A stretch of DNA of 64,000 bases from Xanthobacteraceae bacterium (GTDB taxonomy: Bacteria > Pseudomonadota > Alphaproteobacteria > Rhizobiales > Xanthobacteraceae): assembly GCA_019454205.1 (NCBI GenBank), contig CP075369.1, forward strand, positions 806,001-870,000. Reading direction: 5' to 3'. Positions 17,634 to 25,618 of this stretch are shown here, piece after piece; position 1 is the first letter of the stretch; every line of letters starts with the position of its first letter. The notes beneath the pieces are model-generated. The model ran no database searches and had not been told where the DNA came from. It saw only the letters and a program-made list of their open reading frames with translations. Both the position numbers and the translations under genes were made by a program.

Positions 17634-18857
17634 TCAGCGCACCGGGTAGAACTGCGGGCCGACCACGCGCACGCGGCGCTTCTGGTTCGGGTTGGCGGGC
17701 TGTTGCGTCTGCTGCTGCTCGTTCTGCGTCTGCGGATTTTCCTGCGACGGCGGCGTCTCGAACTGGCTCTGGTTCGGAGAGAACAGCGGGCTGAGGTTTT
17801 TCTGCGGATTGGCTTTCGTCTGGTTCTGCTGCGGCAGCGTCTTCGGCTGCGACAGCCGCTTCGACTGCTGCTCGGTGACGATGATGTCGCCGCGCTGGAT
17901 GGTCTGGTCCTGTCCGAGCGCGTCGGCCCAGCTCTGGCCCGGCCCGCGGCAGGAGCACGACGGGTTGAACTCGTTACGGTACTTGAAGGCGTTCGGAAGC
18001 TGCGCGTAGCTTTGCCCGCCGAGCGACTGCGCCTGCTGAATGTCCTGACCCGGATTGCCGTAATAGAACAGCGCGACATCCGCCGCCGGGCACTGGCGCT
18101 TGCACAACGCCTCGTCGTCGCCGAAGCGCGCCTGCGTGGTGGCGAAGCTGATCGGGAAGTAGAAACCGTCGCACATGCGGACGCAGACGGTGCGGTAGCC
18201 GCCGCCTTCCTGCATCGTGTTCGGATTCACGTCAGGACTTTCGTCGTTGTTGCCGAACAGTTGTTCGAGGAACCCGCGCGGACGCTGCGGCTGGATTTGC
18301 ACGTTACGGTATTGCGGGCCGCAGTTGTTCTGCGCGAGCGAGGCGAGGATCTGGCGGCGCTGGAGATCGCGCGTGTAATTGCCGTCCGAATTGGAGCCGC
18401 GCACCTGCGAAAGCTCGGCCTGCATGCGGTCGAGGTTGGAGCGCATCCGGTCGATCTGCGGCTCCAGCGCGTTGCATTGTTCCGGGCGATTGCCGCCGCC
18501 GAAGATGAAGAAGCCGCGGCGGTCGCAGCCGAGGCGGCGCGACTGCGCGATGGCCTGATCGAGTTCCTGCCGCTGGCGGATGATCGCGTCTTCGTAGCGG
18601 CTCACCACGTCAGGATTGCCGCCGCTGTTGCTGTTGAGTTGCTGGAGCGAGGACTCCAGCCGCGCACAGACCGGGTTCGCGTTAGCCGGCGGCGGGTATT
18701 GCTGTGTGCGCGGCGGAAACTGTTGCTGGAACGGCGGAGGCGGCGGCCCCGGAGGCGCGTTCGGAATATTGCCCGGCGGCAACGGCTGCGAGACCACGGC
18801 ACCCGTCAGGGCCACCAGGGTCGCAAGCACAAGGCCGATACGCCGCTCAGGGGTCAT
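17634..18857 (-). CDS. Exported DUF2865 family protein
   Basis: A signal peptide ends near residue 24. A Pro-rich linker (residues 25-60), a coiled-coil-prone segment (residues 60-150) and a Cys-rich core follow. The core GGGYRTVCVRMCDGFYFPIS, with later ALCKRQCP and FNPSCSCRGP, is the signature of DUF2865, common in Rhizobiales. The last 80 residues are Gln/Asn/Pro-rich low complexity. The paired cysteines suggest disulfides in the periplasm. Function is unknown. Length is 407 aa. Confidence 0.88.
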   Translation of the reverse strand: MTPERRIGLVLATLVALTGAVVSQPLPPGNIPNAPPGPPPPPFQQQFPPRTQQYPPPANANPVCARLESSLQQLNSNSGGNPDVVSRYEDAIIRQRQELDQAIAQSRRLGCDRRGFFIFGGGNRPEQCNALEPQIDRMRSNLDRMQAELSQVRGSNSDGNYTRDLQRRQILASLAQNNCGPQYRNVQIQPQRPRGFLEQLFGNNDESPDVNPNTMQEGGGYRTVCVRMCDGFYFPISFATTQARFGDDEALCKRQCPAADVALFYYGNPGQDIQQAQSLGGQSYAQLPNAFKYRNEFNPSCSCRGPGQSWADALGQDQTIQRGDIIVTEQQSKRLSQPKTLPQQNQTKANPQKNLSPLFSPNQSQFETPPSQENPQTQNEQQQTQQPANPNQKRRVRVVGPQFYPVR

Positions 18858-18941
18858 TTATGCCGCCGTTTTACGCAGGATTCGCTGCTAAAGCACAGAA
18901 TAACGTGACCGAAAGATGGTGGCTAACCGGCCGTGCGCCCT

Positions 18942-19583
18942 TCAGCCGGGCTGGCGGGCTTTCATGGCGGCGGCAACCGCCTGGTCCGCGGGATTTCCGG
19001 AACCGCCGAGCGCTTCCATCACGCTCTTTTGGTCAGCGGGCGTGCGGTTCTGGCTGAGCTTCGCCTTGCCCTCGACGCTCTCGATCACGAGGCGGACGCC
19101 GACGATTCCTTTCAGTTGCCGCGCAATGAAATCTTCCGGCGCGTCCGCGACTTCCCACGGATGTTCGAATCGCCCCTCGAAGCGCCGGGTGATTTTTTCG
19201 ACGTTCTCGCGCAGCGTCTCCGCGTCTTCGAAGATTTCGAGGCGGCCGCGCGCGGCGATCAACGAGTAGTTCCAGGTCGGAACTACCTTGCCGTGCTCCT
19301 GCTTGGATGGATACCAGGACGGCGAGACATAGGCGTCGTTTCCGTTGAAGAGCGCGAGCGCAGGCACGCCGAGGTTGCTTTCCTTCCACTGCGGATTGCC
19401 GCGCGCGAGATGGCCGGTCAGCGTGCCGTGCGCGCCCGCCGCCGCGTCGAACACCAGCGGCAGGTTGCTGACGATCGGTCCCTGTGAGCCGACCGAGATC
19501 AGTGTGGCGAGGCCGGACGCCGCCATCTGCGCTTGCAGGGCAGTAGTGTCGGACTCGCGAAAGGCTGGCGGGTTGTAAAGCAC
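18942..19583 (-). CDS. PaiB-like FMN-binding protein
   Basis: Matches the PaiB family (split-barrel flavin-binding fold): MLYNPPAFRESD at the start, PLVFDAAAGAHGTLTGHLARGNPQW in the first third and SPSWYPSKQEHGKVVPTWNY in the middle. PaiB of Bacillus was described as a repressor of sporulation and protease genes, but most homologues are uncharacterised and may be flavin enzymes. The start is GTG at 19583 with GGAG eight bases upstream. It lies downstream of btaB on the same strand, with a 51-nt gap. Length is 213 aa. Confidence 0.85.
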   Translation of the reverse strand: MLYNPPAFRESDTTALQAQMAASGLATLISVGSQGPIVSNLPLVFDAAAGAHGTLTGHLARGNPQWKESNLGVPALALFNGNDAYVSPSWYPSKQEHGKVVPTWNYSLIAARGRLEIFEDAETLRENVEKITRRFEGRFEHPWEVADAPEDFIARQLKGIVGVRLVIESVEGKAKLSQNRTPADQKSVMEALGGSGNPADQAVAAAMKARQPG

Positions 19584-19634
19584 GGCAAGGCTCCGGGTTT
19601 GCCGGTGCCTTTTAGCATCCTTGCGGCCATATGT

Positions 19635-20276
19635 TTATGCGCGCAGCACCGCCGATTGCGCATAGCCGCCATAGAGCGGAACGGCTTGCAGGCGCACCGC
19701 GTTTGCCGTGGCGAGTTTTTCCAGTACGCCGTCCAGTTCGTCGCGCGGCGTGACGTGGAACAGTGTCAGCCATTTGCGCAGCAGCGCGCGGAAGGCGCGC
19801 GGCAGTCGCGCCTGATCGCCAAAATCGACGATGTGCAATTCGCCGCTTTCGTTGAGCAGCGTCAGTGCGTGTTCGATGGCCGCCTGCCACGGCGGGATCA
19901 TCGAGAGAGTGTAGGAGAAGAACACACGCTCGAACCCGCTTTCGCCGAACAGGGCCAACGGATCGAAGCTCGTGGCGTCGCCTTGCGCGAGACGGATACG
20001 ATCCTGCAATCCGGCGCGCGCGATGTGCGCGCGGGCGGTGGCCAGCATTTCTTCCGAAACGTCGATGCCGAAAAAGCGCGCGTCCGGGTAGCGGCGCGCG
20101 GCAAGGATGAGATTGCGTCCCGTTCCGCAGCCGATTTCGAGCACGCTTTGTCCGGGCGCGGGCGCGAGCTTCGTAATCAGCCGGTCGCGGCCAAGCAGAT
20201 AAAATTTGCGCGTGGCGTCGTAGATGTGCCGCTGGCCGCGATACATCCGGTCCATCGCTGCGGCGGCTTCGCTCAT
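19635..20276 (-). CDS. btaB: Betaine-lipid N-methyltransferase BtaB
   Basis: Class I SAM-dependent methyltransferase: VLEIGCGTGRNLILAARRYP is motif I, FFGIDVSEEML is post-I and FFSYTLSMIPPW is motif IV. BtaB trimethylates diacylglyceryl-homoserine to diacylglyceryl-N,N,N-trimethylhomoserine (DGTS). The assignment rests on coupling to btaA: ATGA overlap at 20273-20276, and MDRMYRGQRHIYDATRKFYL at the N-terminus, as in BtaB. Length is 213 aa. The longer reading frame upstream overlaps btaA coding sequence and was rejected. Confidence 0.88.
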   Translation of the reverse strand: MSEAAAAMDRMYRGQRHIYDATRKFYLLGRDRLITKLAPAPGQSVLEIGCGTGRNLILAARRYPDARFFGIDVSEEMLATARAHIARAGLQDRIRLAQGDATSFDPLALFGESGFERVFFSYTLSMIPPWQAAIEHALTLLNESGELHIVDFGDQARLPRAFRALLRKWLTLFHVTPRDELDGVLEKLATANAVRLQAVPLYGGYAQSAVLRA

Positions 20277-21511
20277 GCTTTCGGCAGCAGCCGGTAGAGG
20301 TGGAAGCCACCATAGATCGCGGAACGGTCGCGCGCCGCGAATACGCGCGAGAGCTCGGCTTCGTAATGCCAATTTGAGAGAATTTCCGGTGCGACGCGTC
20401 CGGGCAGCAGGCTCTCCTGCGCGGCGGTACGGAAGATCACGCGCGCGCCGGGCTTCGCGGTGCGCGTGATCTCGCGCCAGAGCGCGTTCAGTTGCGCGTC
20501 GGTCATCCAGTCCTGCGCATCGAGCAGGATGTAGCGATCGCGCGAAGCGCCGGGTTGTTGTTCGAGATATTCGGTGAAGGAGCGGTGCTCGATCTCGACG
20601 CGCTTCGCGCGCGAGCGGACGATCTCGAAGAAGTCACGGCGCAGATAGGGCGGCAGCGGGCCTTCGCCTTCGGGTGCATAGCCGCGTCCGAACGCCTGCC
20701 ACGCGAAATAGTTGTCGCGCAGGTCGAAGCCGCAGGAGAGGCGCTCCAGCCGCTCGTAAACGACCGCCGCGACGTTTCCGCCGCCGGCTGCCGCGAGCGC
20801 TTCGTATTGCGCCGGCGGAATGCCGAGACCGAACAGCGAATAGCGTTGTGCAAAGGCCCAACGGATCAGGCGGCGGTCGAACAGCGGCGCGAGCGTCTCG
20901 GTGAAGAAGTTGCGCTGTTCTTCCAGCGTCTTCGCGCGCAACAGCTTGCGCGGATCGGCGCCGTATGCGCGCGCGACGAGGTGGCCGAAGCCGATGCAAC
21001 GTCCCAGCAGGCCGTGCCGATAGAAGTTTCGTCCGAAAACTTCGATGCGCCGTTGGCCAATGCCGTAGCGGCGCTTCTCCCAGTATTGCCGCGTGGTTTC
21101 GTCGAGATGAGGCCGCAGCGTTTGCCAGTAGGCATCTGCGTTGGCGAGGTCGTTGGCGTTGCCGAAGAAGCGGTAGAACGAATGCCAGTCGGGCAGGTTG
21201 CCCGCCGCCGCGACCTTCAGCCGGTTCAGCGCGATATGCGCCGGATTGAGGTCGAGCGCAGTGATCTTCTTCGGGTCTGCCGTCAGGTAGGAGAGGACGT
21301 TGCAGCCGCCGGACGCAATCGTCACGACATGACAGTCCGGCGTGATCGCCAGCGCCGCCATGTCCACTTCCGGGTCTTCCCAGATTTGCGGGTAGACGAG
21401 GCCCTCGAACAGCTTGGCGAACAGGCGGTTCGCGAGGTTTCGCGGCGAGAGGGAACGGCCGTAGCCGACCGCGTTCTTCAGTTTGCCGCGCGATTCGCGT
21501 TTCGTCGCCAC
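20273..21511 (-). CDS. btaA: SAM:diacylglycerol 3-amino-3-carboxypropyl transferase BtaA
   Basis: DUF3419/BtaA family. Transfers the 3-amino-3-carboxypropyl group of S-adenosylmethionine to diacylglycerol, the first step of DGTS betaine-lipid synthesis. Diagnostic segments are LFEGLVYPQIWEDPEVDM, VVTIASGGCNVLSYLT (SAM binding) and ALDLNPAHIALNRLK; later LLDAQDWMTD is also conserved. Length of 412 aa matches known BtaA. The start is GTG at 21511 with GGGAG upstream. It is translationally coupled to btaB. Pho-regulated membrane lipid remodelling is the known context in Rhizobiales, and a Pho-box-like repeat is present upstream here. Confidence 0.92.
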   Translation of the reverse strand: MATKRESRGKLKNAVGYGRSLSPRNLANRLFAKLFEGLVYPQIWEDPEVDMAALAITPDCHVVTIASGGCNVLSYLTADPKKITALDLNPAHIALNRLKVAAAGNLPDWHSFYRFFGNANDLANADAYWQTLRPHLDETTRQYWEKRRYGIGQRRIEVFGRNFYRHGLLGRCIGFGHLVARAYGADPRKLLRAKTLEEQRNFFTETLAPLFDRRLIRWAFAQRYSLFGLGIPPAQYEALAAAGGGNVAAVVYERLERLSCGFDLRDNYFAWQAFGRGYAPEGEGPLPPYLRRDFFEIVRSRAKRVEIEHRSFTEYLEQQPGASRDRYILLDAQDWMTDAQLNALWREITRTAKPGARVIFRTAAQESLLPGRVAPEILSNWHYEAELSRVFAARDRSAIYGGFHLYRLLPKA

Positions 21512-21556
21512 CTGAATCTCCCGCCATTCGAGTCGGCGGCAGTTAGCAACGGGCCA

Positions 21557-21574
21557 ATGTCAGTTTGATTACAG
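21557..21574 (-). promoter_or_regulatory. Candidate Pho box upstream of btaAB
   Basis: On the minus strand the sequence reads CTGTAAT-CAAA-CTGACAT. This is two 7-bp direct repeats with a 4-nt spacer, each differing at one position from the PhoB half-site CTGTCAT. It lies 45 nt before the btaA GTG, immediately after the stop of the MarR gene. Spacing and architecture fit a PhoB-controlled promoter. Confidence 0.65.
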
Positions 21575-22063
21575 CTAGTCGGGAACTTCGACCGCCGTAT
21601 CCGCCAGCACCGCCGCGCGCGCGGTGACGGTATCGAGCACGCGCTCGAAGGCGTCGCGGTCTTCCGCCGAGACTTCGCCGAACATGCGGTTCGAGAGCGC
21701 CAGCGCCGCAGGGGAGATGGAGCGGTAGACTTCGCTGCCTTCGTCGCTGAGCGAGAGGAAAGCCTCGCGCTTGTCCTCGCGGTTCGCGCGGCGCGTCAGC
21801 ATTTTCTTTCTTGTCAGGGTCGCCACCGCGCGCGAGACTTTGGTCTTGTGCATATGGCTGCGCGCGCCGATCTGCTTCGCGGTCATGGTGCCGAATTCGC
21901 CGAGCTGCGCGATCACGCGCCACTCCGCGATGCCGATGCCGTACTTGGTGGCGTAGGTGCGCGCGGTCGCCTGGCTGACGAGGGCCGCCGCCACCACCAG
22001 CCGGTAGGGCAGGAACTTCTCGAGCTGGAGCGCCGAAGGGGCGCGGTTTGACATTGGTTTCAT
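21575..22063 (-). CDS. MarR family transcriptional regulator
   Basis: Winged-helix regulator of 162 aa. The recognition region is TMTAKQIGARSHMHKTKVSRAVATLTRKKMLTR, followed by the wing RRANREDKREAFLSLSDEG, the classic MarR pattern. Flanking helices form the dimer interface. It is divergent from hmgA with a perfect inverted repeat between them, which suggests that it represses the homogentisate genes and itself until an aromatic ligand binds. This is inferred from position. It lies upstream of btaA on the same strand, but the Pho-box-like site and 63-nt gap suggest that btaA has its own promoter. Confidence 0.9.
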   Translation of the reverse strand: MKPMSNRAPSALQLEKFLPYRLVVAAALVSQATARTYATKYGIGIAEWRVIAQLGEFGTMTAKQIGARSHMHKTKVSRAVATLTRKKMLTRRANREDKREAFLSLSDEGSEVYRSISPAALALSNRMFGEVSAEDRDAFERVLDTVTARAAVLADTAVEVPD

Positions 22064-22074
22064 GTGTAACTAAA

Positions 22075-22090
22075 TTGCCATGAATGGCAA
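22075..22090. promoter_or_regulatory. Candidate MarR operator between the regulator and hmgA
   Basis: TTGCCAT-ga-ATGGCAA is a perfect 7-bp inverted repeat in the 95-nt divergent region, 12 nt before the MarR start and 69 nt before the hmgA start. Size and symmetry suit a MarR dimer. Confidence 0.6.
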
Positions 22091-22158
22091 CGCGCGGCAA
22101 CCGCGCGCGCAAAATAATCATAACAGACGCGGAGAATTCCGCGCGAGGGAGTAGGCGA

Positions 22159-23532
22159 ATGGCGAGCGATCGCAGAACCGCACCCGTAGAAACGCGCAGC
22201 ACCGCCGTGCCGCAAAGCGCGATTCTTCCCGGTTACATGTCCGGTTTCGGCAATACCTTCGAGACCGAAGCGCTGCCCGGCGCGCTGCCCATCGGCCGCA
22301 ACTCGCCGCAGAAGGTGAATTACGGCCTCTATGCCGAGCAGTTGTCCGGCTCCCCGTTCACCGCGCCGCAGGCCACCAACCAGCGCTCATGGCTCTACCG
22401 CGTGCGTCCGGGCGTGAAGCACACCGCGCGTTTCACGCGCATCGGGCGCGGCAATATCCGCACCGCGCCGGAGCGCGACGATACCGAAATGCCGATCGGG
22501 CAGTTGCGCTGGTCGCCGCTGCCGATCCCGAAGGAGAAGACCACTTTCGTCAACGGCCTTTGCACCATCACGGTCGCGGGCGACTGCGAGTCGATGAACG
22601 GTATGGCCGCGCACATGCTGTTCGTGAACGCCTCGATGGAGCGCGAGCATTTCTTCAACGCCGACGGCGAGTTTCTGATCGTCGCGCAGGATGGCGCGCT
22701 GCGCTTCCGCACCGAGTTCGGTATCATCGACATCGAGCCGGGCGAAATCTGCATCATCCCGCGCGGCGTGATCTTCCGCGTCGAACTGCTCGGCGGTCCT
22801 GCGCGCGCCTATGTTTGCGAAAACTACGGCGGTGCGTTCACGTTGCCCGACCGCGGACCCATCGGCGCGAACTGCCTCGCCAATCCGCGCGACTTCCACA
22901 CGCCGGTCGCCGCCTACGAGGATATCGAAGCGCCGCATACGCTCTATGTGAAGTGGGGCGGCGAAATGTATAAGACCGAAACCGGCCATTCGCCGCTCGA
23001 TGTCGCGGCGTGGCACGGCAACTACTATCCCTACAAATACAATCTCCGTTACTTCTCGCCGGTCGGCGCGATCAGCTTCGATCATCCCGATCCGTCGATC
23101 TTCACGGTGATGACGTCGCCGTCCGAAACGCCGGGCACCGCCAACATCGACTTCGTGATTTTCCCGGAGCGCTGGGGCGTCGCCGAAAATACGTTCCGGC
23201 CGCCGTGGTATCACCGCAACATCATGTCGGAGTTCATGGGCCTCGTGTACGGCGTCTATGACGCGAAGCCCGAAGGTTTCGTCCCCGGCGGCATCAGTCT
23301 GCACAACACCATGCTGCCGCACGGCCCCGACGTCGATGCATTCGAGCACAACAGTAATGTCGAGCTGAAGCCCGTGAAGCTCGCGAACACGCTGGCCTTT
23401 ATGTTCGAAACCCGCTTCCGCCAGCGCGTCACGAAATACGCGGCGACCACGCCCGCGCTGCAGGACAATTACATCGACTGCTGGACCGGGCTGAAAAAAC
23501 ACTTCGATCCGAACCGCCGCGAACCGAAATAA
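22159..23532 (+). CDS. hmgA: Homogentisate 1,2-dioxygenase
   Basis: Fe(II) ring-cleavage dioxygenase that converts homogentisate to maleylacetoacetate, the central step in tyrosine, phenylalanine and hydroxyphenylacetate breakdown. Recognisable stretches are GYMSGFGNTFETEALPGALP at the start, GLYAEQLSGSPFTAPQ, and WGVAENTFRPPWYHRNIMSE, which holds the iron-ligand His region, with LHNTMLPHGPD later. The start at 22159 has GAGGGAG upstream; the open frame before it is not coding-like. Length is 457 aa. It heads a run with the MBL protein, two small exported proteins, an MhaA-like hydroxylase and a DUF2783 protein. Maleylacetoacetate isomerase and fumarylacetoacetase are not in the window. Confidence 0.97.
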   Translation: MASDRRTAPVETRSTAVPQSAILPGYMSGFGNTFETEALPGALPIGRNSPQKVNYGLYAEQLSGSPFTAPQATNQRSWLYRVRPGVKHTARFTRIGRGNIRTAPERDDTEMPIGQLRWSPLPIPKEKTTFVNGLCTITVAGDCESMNGMAAHMLFVNASMEREHFFNADGEFLIVAQDGALRFRTEFGIIDIEPGEICIIPRGVIFRVELLGGPARAYVCENYGGAFTLPDRGPIGANCLANPRDFHTPVAAYEDIEAPHTLYVKWGGEMYKTETGHSPLDVAAWHGNYYPYKYNLRYFSPVGAISFDHPDPSIFTVMTSPSETPGTANIDFVIFPERWGVAENTFRPPWYHRNIMSEFMGLVYGVYDAKPEGFVPGGISLHNTMLPHGPDVDAFEHNSNVELKPVKLANTLAFMFETRFRQRVTKYAATTPALQDNYIDCWTGLKKHFDPNRREPK

Positions 23533-23546
23533 GAAAAGAAAAAGCA

Positions 23547-24494
23547 ATGGCGAATTTCGCGTCCACCGGCGACCTGTCGGAGAAGAAAGTCACGTTCGAG
23601 GAGATCGGCCGCGATCTCTACGCCTTCACCGCGGAAGGCGATCCGAATTCCGGCATCATCGTCGGTGACGACGGCGTCATGGTGATCGACGCGCAGGCGA
23701 CGCCGGTGATGGCAAAGGATGTCATCGCCCGCGTGAGGCAGGTCACCGACAAGCCGATCACGCATGTCCTGCTCACGCATTATCACGCGGTGCGCGTGCT
23801 GGGCGCTTCCGCCTACAACGCGAAGGCAATCCTCGCGTCCGATGCCACCCGCGGCCTCATCGTCGAGCGCGGGCAACAGGATATGGACTCGGAGATCGGC
23901 CGTTTTCCGCGCCTGTTCCGCGCGCAGGAATCCATCCCCGGCCTGACCTGGCCAACGATCACGTTCCCCGATGAAATCACGGTCTGGCTCGGCAACCGCG
24001 AGGTGCGGATCAATCATCTCGGCCGCGCGCATACGGCAGGCGATGTCATCGCCTATGTGCCTGATGCCAATGTGGTTTTCTCCGGCGATCTCGTCGAGTA
24101 CCACTCTGCTTGCTATTGCGGTGACGCGCACCTGAAAGATTGGCCGCGCACGCTCGACAATCTCGCGGCGTACAACGCGGCGGCGCTGGTGCCGGGGCGT
24201 GGCGCGGCACTGAAAACTTCGGCGCAGGTGAACGACGGCATCAAGCTCACCCGCGCTTTTCTCGCGGACCTCTATGGCAGCGTCGCGCCGGTCGCGGCGA
24301 AGGGCGGTTCGCTGAAAGACGCCTGGACCGCCGCGCGCGCCGCGATGGATGCGAAATATTCGAGCTTCGCGATCTACGAACACTGTATGCCCTTCAACGT
24401 CTCGCGCGCCTATGACGAAGCGCGCGGCATCGACCATCCGGTGATCTGGACCGCCGCGCGCGACCGCGAGATGTGGGCGGCATTGCAGGCATGA
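23547..24494 (+). CDS. MBL-fold protein with a half-lost metal centre
   Basis: Metallo-beta-lactamase fold: GIIVGDDGVMVIDAQ, then THYHAVRVLG where a standard enzyme has T-H-x-H-x-D-H-x-G, then RAHTAGDVIAY and VVFSGDLVEY, and finally LVPGRGAAL where the family has P-G-H-G. His78, His80, His162 and Asp181 are present (site 1 plus bridging Asp). The Asp, His and His of site 2 are replaced by Val82, Arg83 and Arg218. It follows hmgA by 14 nt and overlaps the next gene (ATGA at 24491-24494), so it belongs to the catabolic unit. Whether it is a one-metal hydrolase or non-enzymatic is unknown. Length is 315 aa. Confidence 0.85.
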   Translation: MANFASTGDLSEKKVTFEEIGRDLYAFTAEGDPNSGIIVGDDGVMVIDAQATPVMAKDVIARVRQVTDKPITHVLLTHYHAVRVLGASAYNAKAILASDATRGLIVERGQQDMDSEIGRFPRLFRAQESIPGLTWPTITFPDEITVWLGNREVRINHLGRAHTAGDVIAYVPDANVVFSGDLVEYHSACYCGDAHLKDWPRTLDNLAAYNAAALVPGRGAALKTSAQVNDGIKLTRAFLADLYGSVAPVAAKGGSLKDAWTAARAAMDAKYSSFAIYEHCMPFNVSRAYDEARGIDHPVIWTAARDREMWAALQA

Positions 24495-24952
24495 GAAATC
24501 TGTTTCTGGCGCTTCTCATCGTCTTCGCCGCGCGGCCGGCATTTGCGCAATCCACGCCGCCGGTCAGCGATGAACTCGTGAAGCGGATACAGCAAGTGGC
24601 GCTCTCCGCGTTGCCGCGCGCGATCTGCGAAGACAGGAAGCCTTGCGCGCCCGCAACCGAAGAAGAAAAGAAAAACCCGCCGCTGACCGTCGAAGAAACG
24701 CGGCGCGTGATGAGCAGGGCCGTGTTCAGCGCATTCGGCCAGCACTGCAATGCAGACTGGCAGCGGCGTAATTTCCTGCCGATGATGCGTTACTGGCGCG
24801 ATACCGTGAAGAAGAACGAGCGGCAGATGGCGTTGATTGCCCTCATTCACGGCATCATGCAGGAGCAGGCGGCAAAAGCCTTCGCCGCCAAAGAGCCGTG
24901 CAGCGACGAACTGAAGAAACGCATCGAAGCGCAACTCGACTTCAAATTGTAG
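24491..24952 (+). CDS. Exported Cys-patterned protein of unknown family, copy 1
   Basis: I do not recognise the family. A signal peptide ends near ARPAFAQ (about residue 20). The mature protein has four cysteines: C-x5-C followed by APATEEEKKNPPL, then HCNADWQRRNF, then EPC near the C-terminus. The next gene has the same pattern. Even cysteine number and export suggest two disulfides in the periplasm. The ATG overlaps the MBL stop codon, so it is translationally coupled to that gene. Length is 153 aa. Confidence 0.75.
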   Translation: MRNLFLALLIVFAARPAFAQSTPPVSDELVKRIQQVALSALPRAICEDRKPCAPATEEEKKNPPLTVEETRRVMSRAVFSAFGQHCNADWQRRNFLPMMRYWRDTVKKNERQMALIALIHGIMQEQAAKAFAAKEPCSDELKKRIEAQLDFKL

Positions 24953-25110
24953 CGGGCCTGCGGCGATGCGCTCGGTTCCCGCGACACAAATTCTTCCCAA
25001 TTTCCGCACTACGAAGCGCGGTTCGCAGCGATTTGCTTTTTTCCCGCTATGGACCGCCCGGTGGCGGCATGAAATGTGGTCGCTGCCGAGCCTGATTCGT
25101 GGAGACGACG

Positions 25111-25578
25111 ATGCGTGCCCTGCTGTCCGCCCTGATCTTTGCCGCCGCCGTTACCCCGGTAGTGGCGCAACAAAAGGCGCCGCCGCCTTCAAAGGAAGGC
25201 GTCGTGATGCAGGTATTGCAGACCGCACTTTCGAACATCCAGAAAGCGCAATGCGGCGCGACTACCCAGTGCGCGCCTGCCACCGAAGCGGAAAAGAAAA
25301 ACCCGCCGCTCTCGCTGACGGAAACCAGCTGGTTCATCAGCAATGGCGCCGTGAACGGTCTGGCGGCTTATTGCGGCCTCGACTGGAAGAAGCGGAATTT
25401 CGATCCGCTAACCGAGCACCTTCGCAAGACGGTGAAGAAGTCCGATCGCCAGATCGCGCTGATCGGACTCATCAACTCGATCGTGGTCGCGCAGGTGCAG
25501 AAAGAATGGACCGACAAGGGTCCGTGCGACGAGAAGACCCGCAAGGGCGTGGACGCCAAGCTCGACTTCAAGCCGTAA
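25111..25578 (+). CDS. Exported Cys-patterned protein of unknown family, copy 2
   Basis: Paralogue of the preceding gene. A signal peptide ending VVAQ is followed by the same layout: C-x5-C-APATEAEKKNPPL, YCGLDWKKRNF and GPC. Helical segments between them also align (KTVKKSDRQIALIGLINSI against DTVKKNERQMALIALIHGI). GGAG six bases before ATG 25111 sets the start; a GTG at 25099 is possible. A 158-nt gap separates it from copy 1; I see no convincing promoter in that gap. Length is 155 aa. Confidence 0.75.
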   Translation: MRALLSALIFAAAVTPVVAQQKAPPPSKEGVVMQVLQTALSNIQKAQCGATTQCAPATEAEKKNPPLSLTETSWFISNGAVNGLAAYCGLDWKKRNFDPLTEHLRKTVKKSDRQIALIGLINSIVVAQVQKEWTDKGPCDEKTRKGVDAKLDFKP

Positions 25579-25618
25579 CCGCCGCTTCGCGCGCGGCGCC
25601 CGCCGAGGGTGCGCCGTC

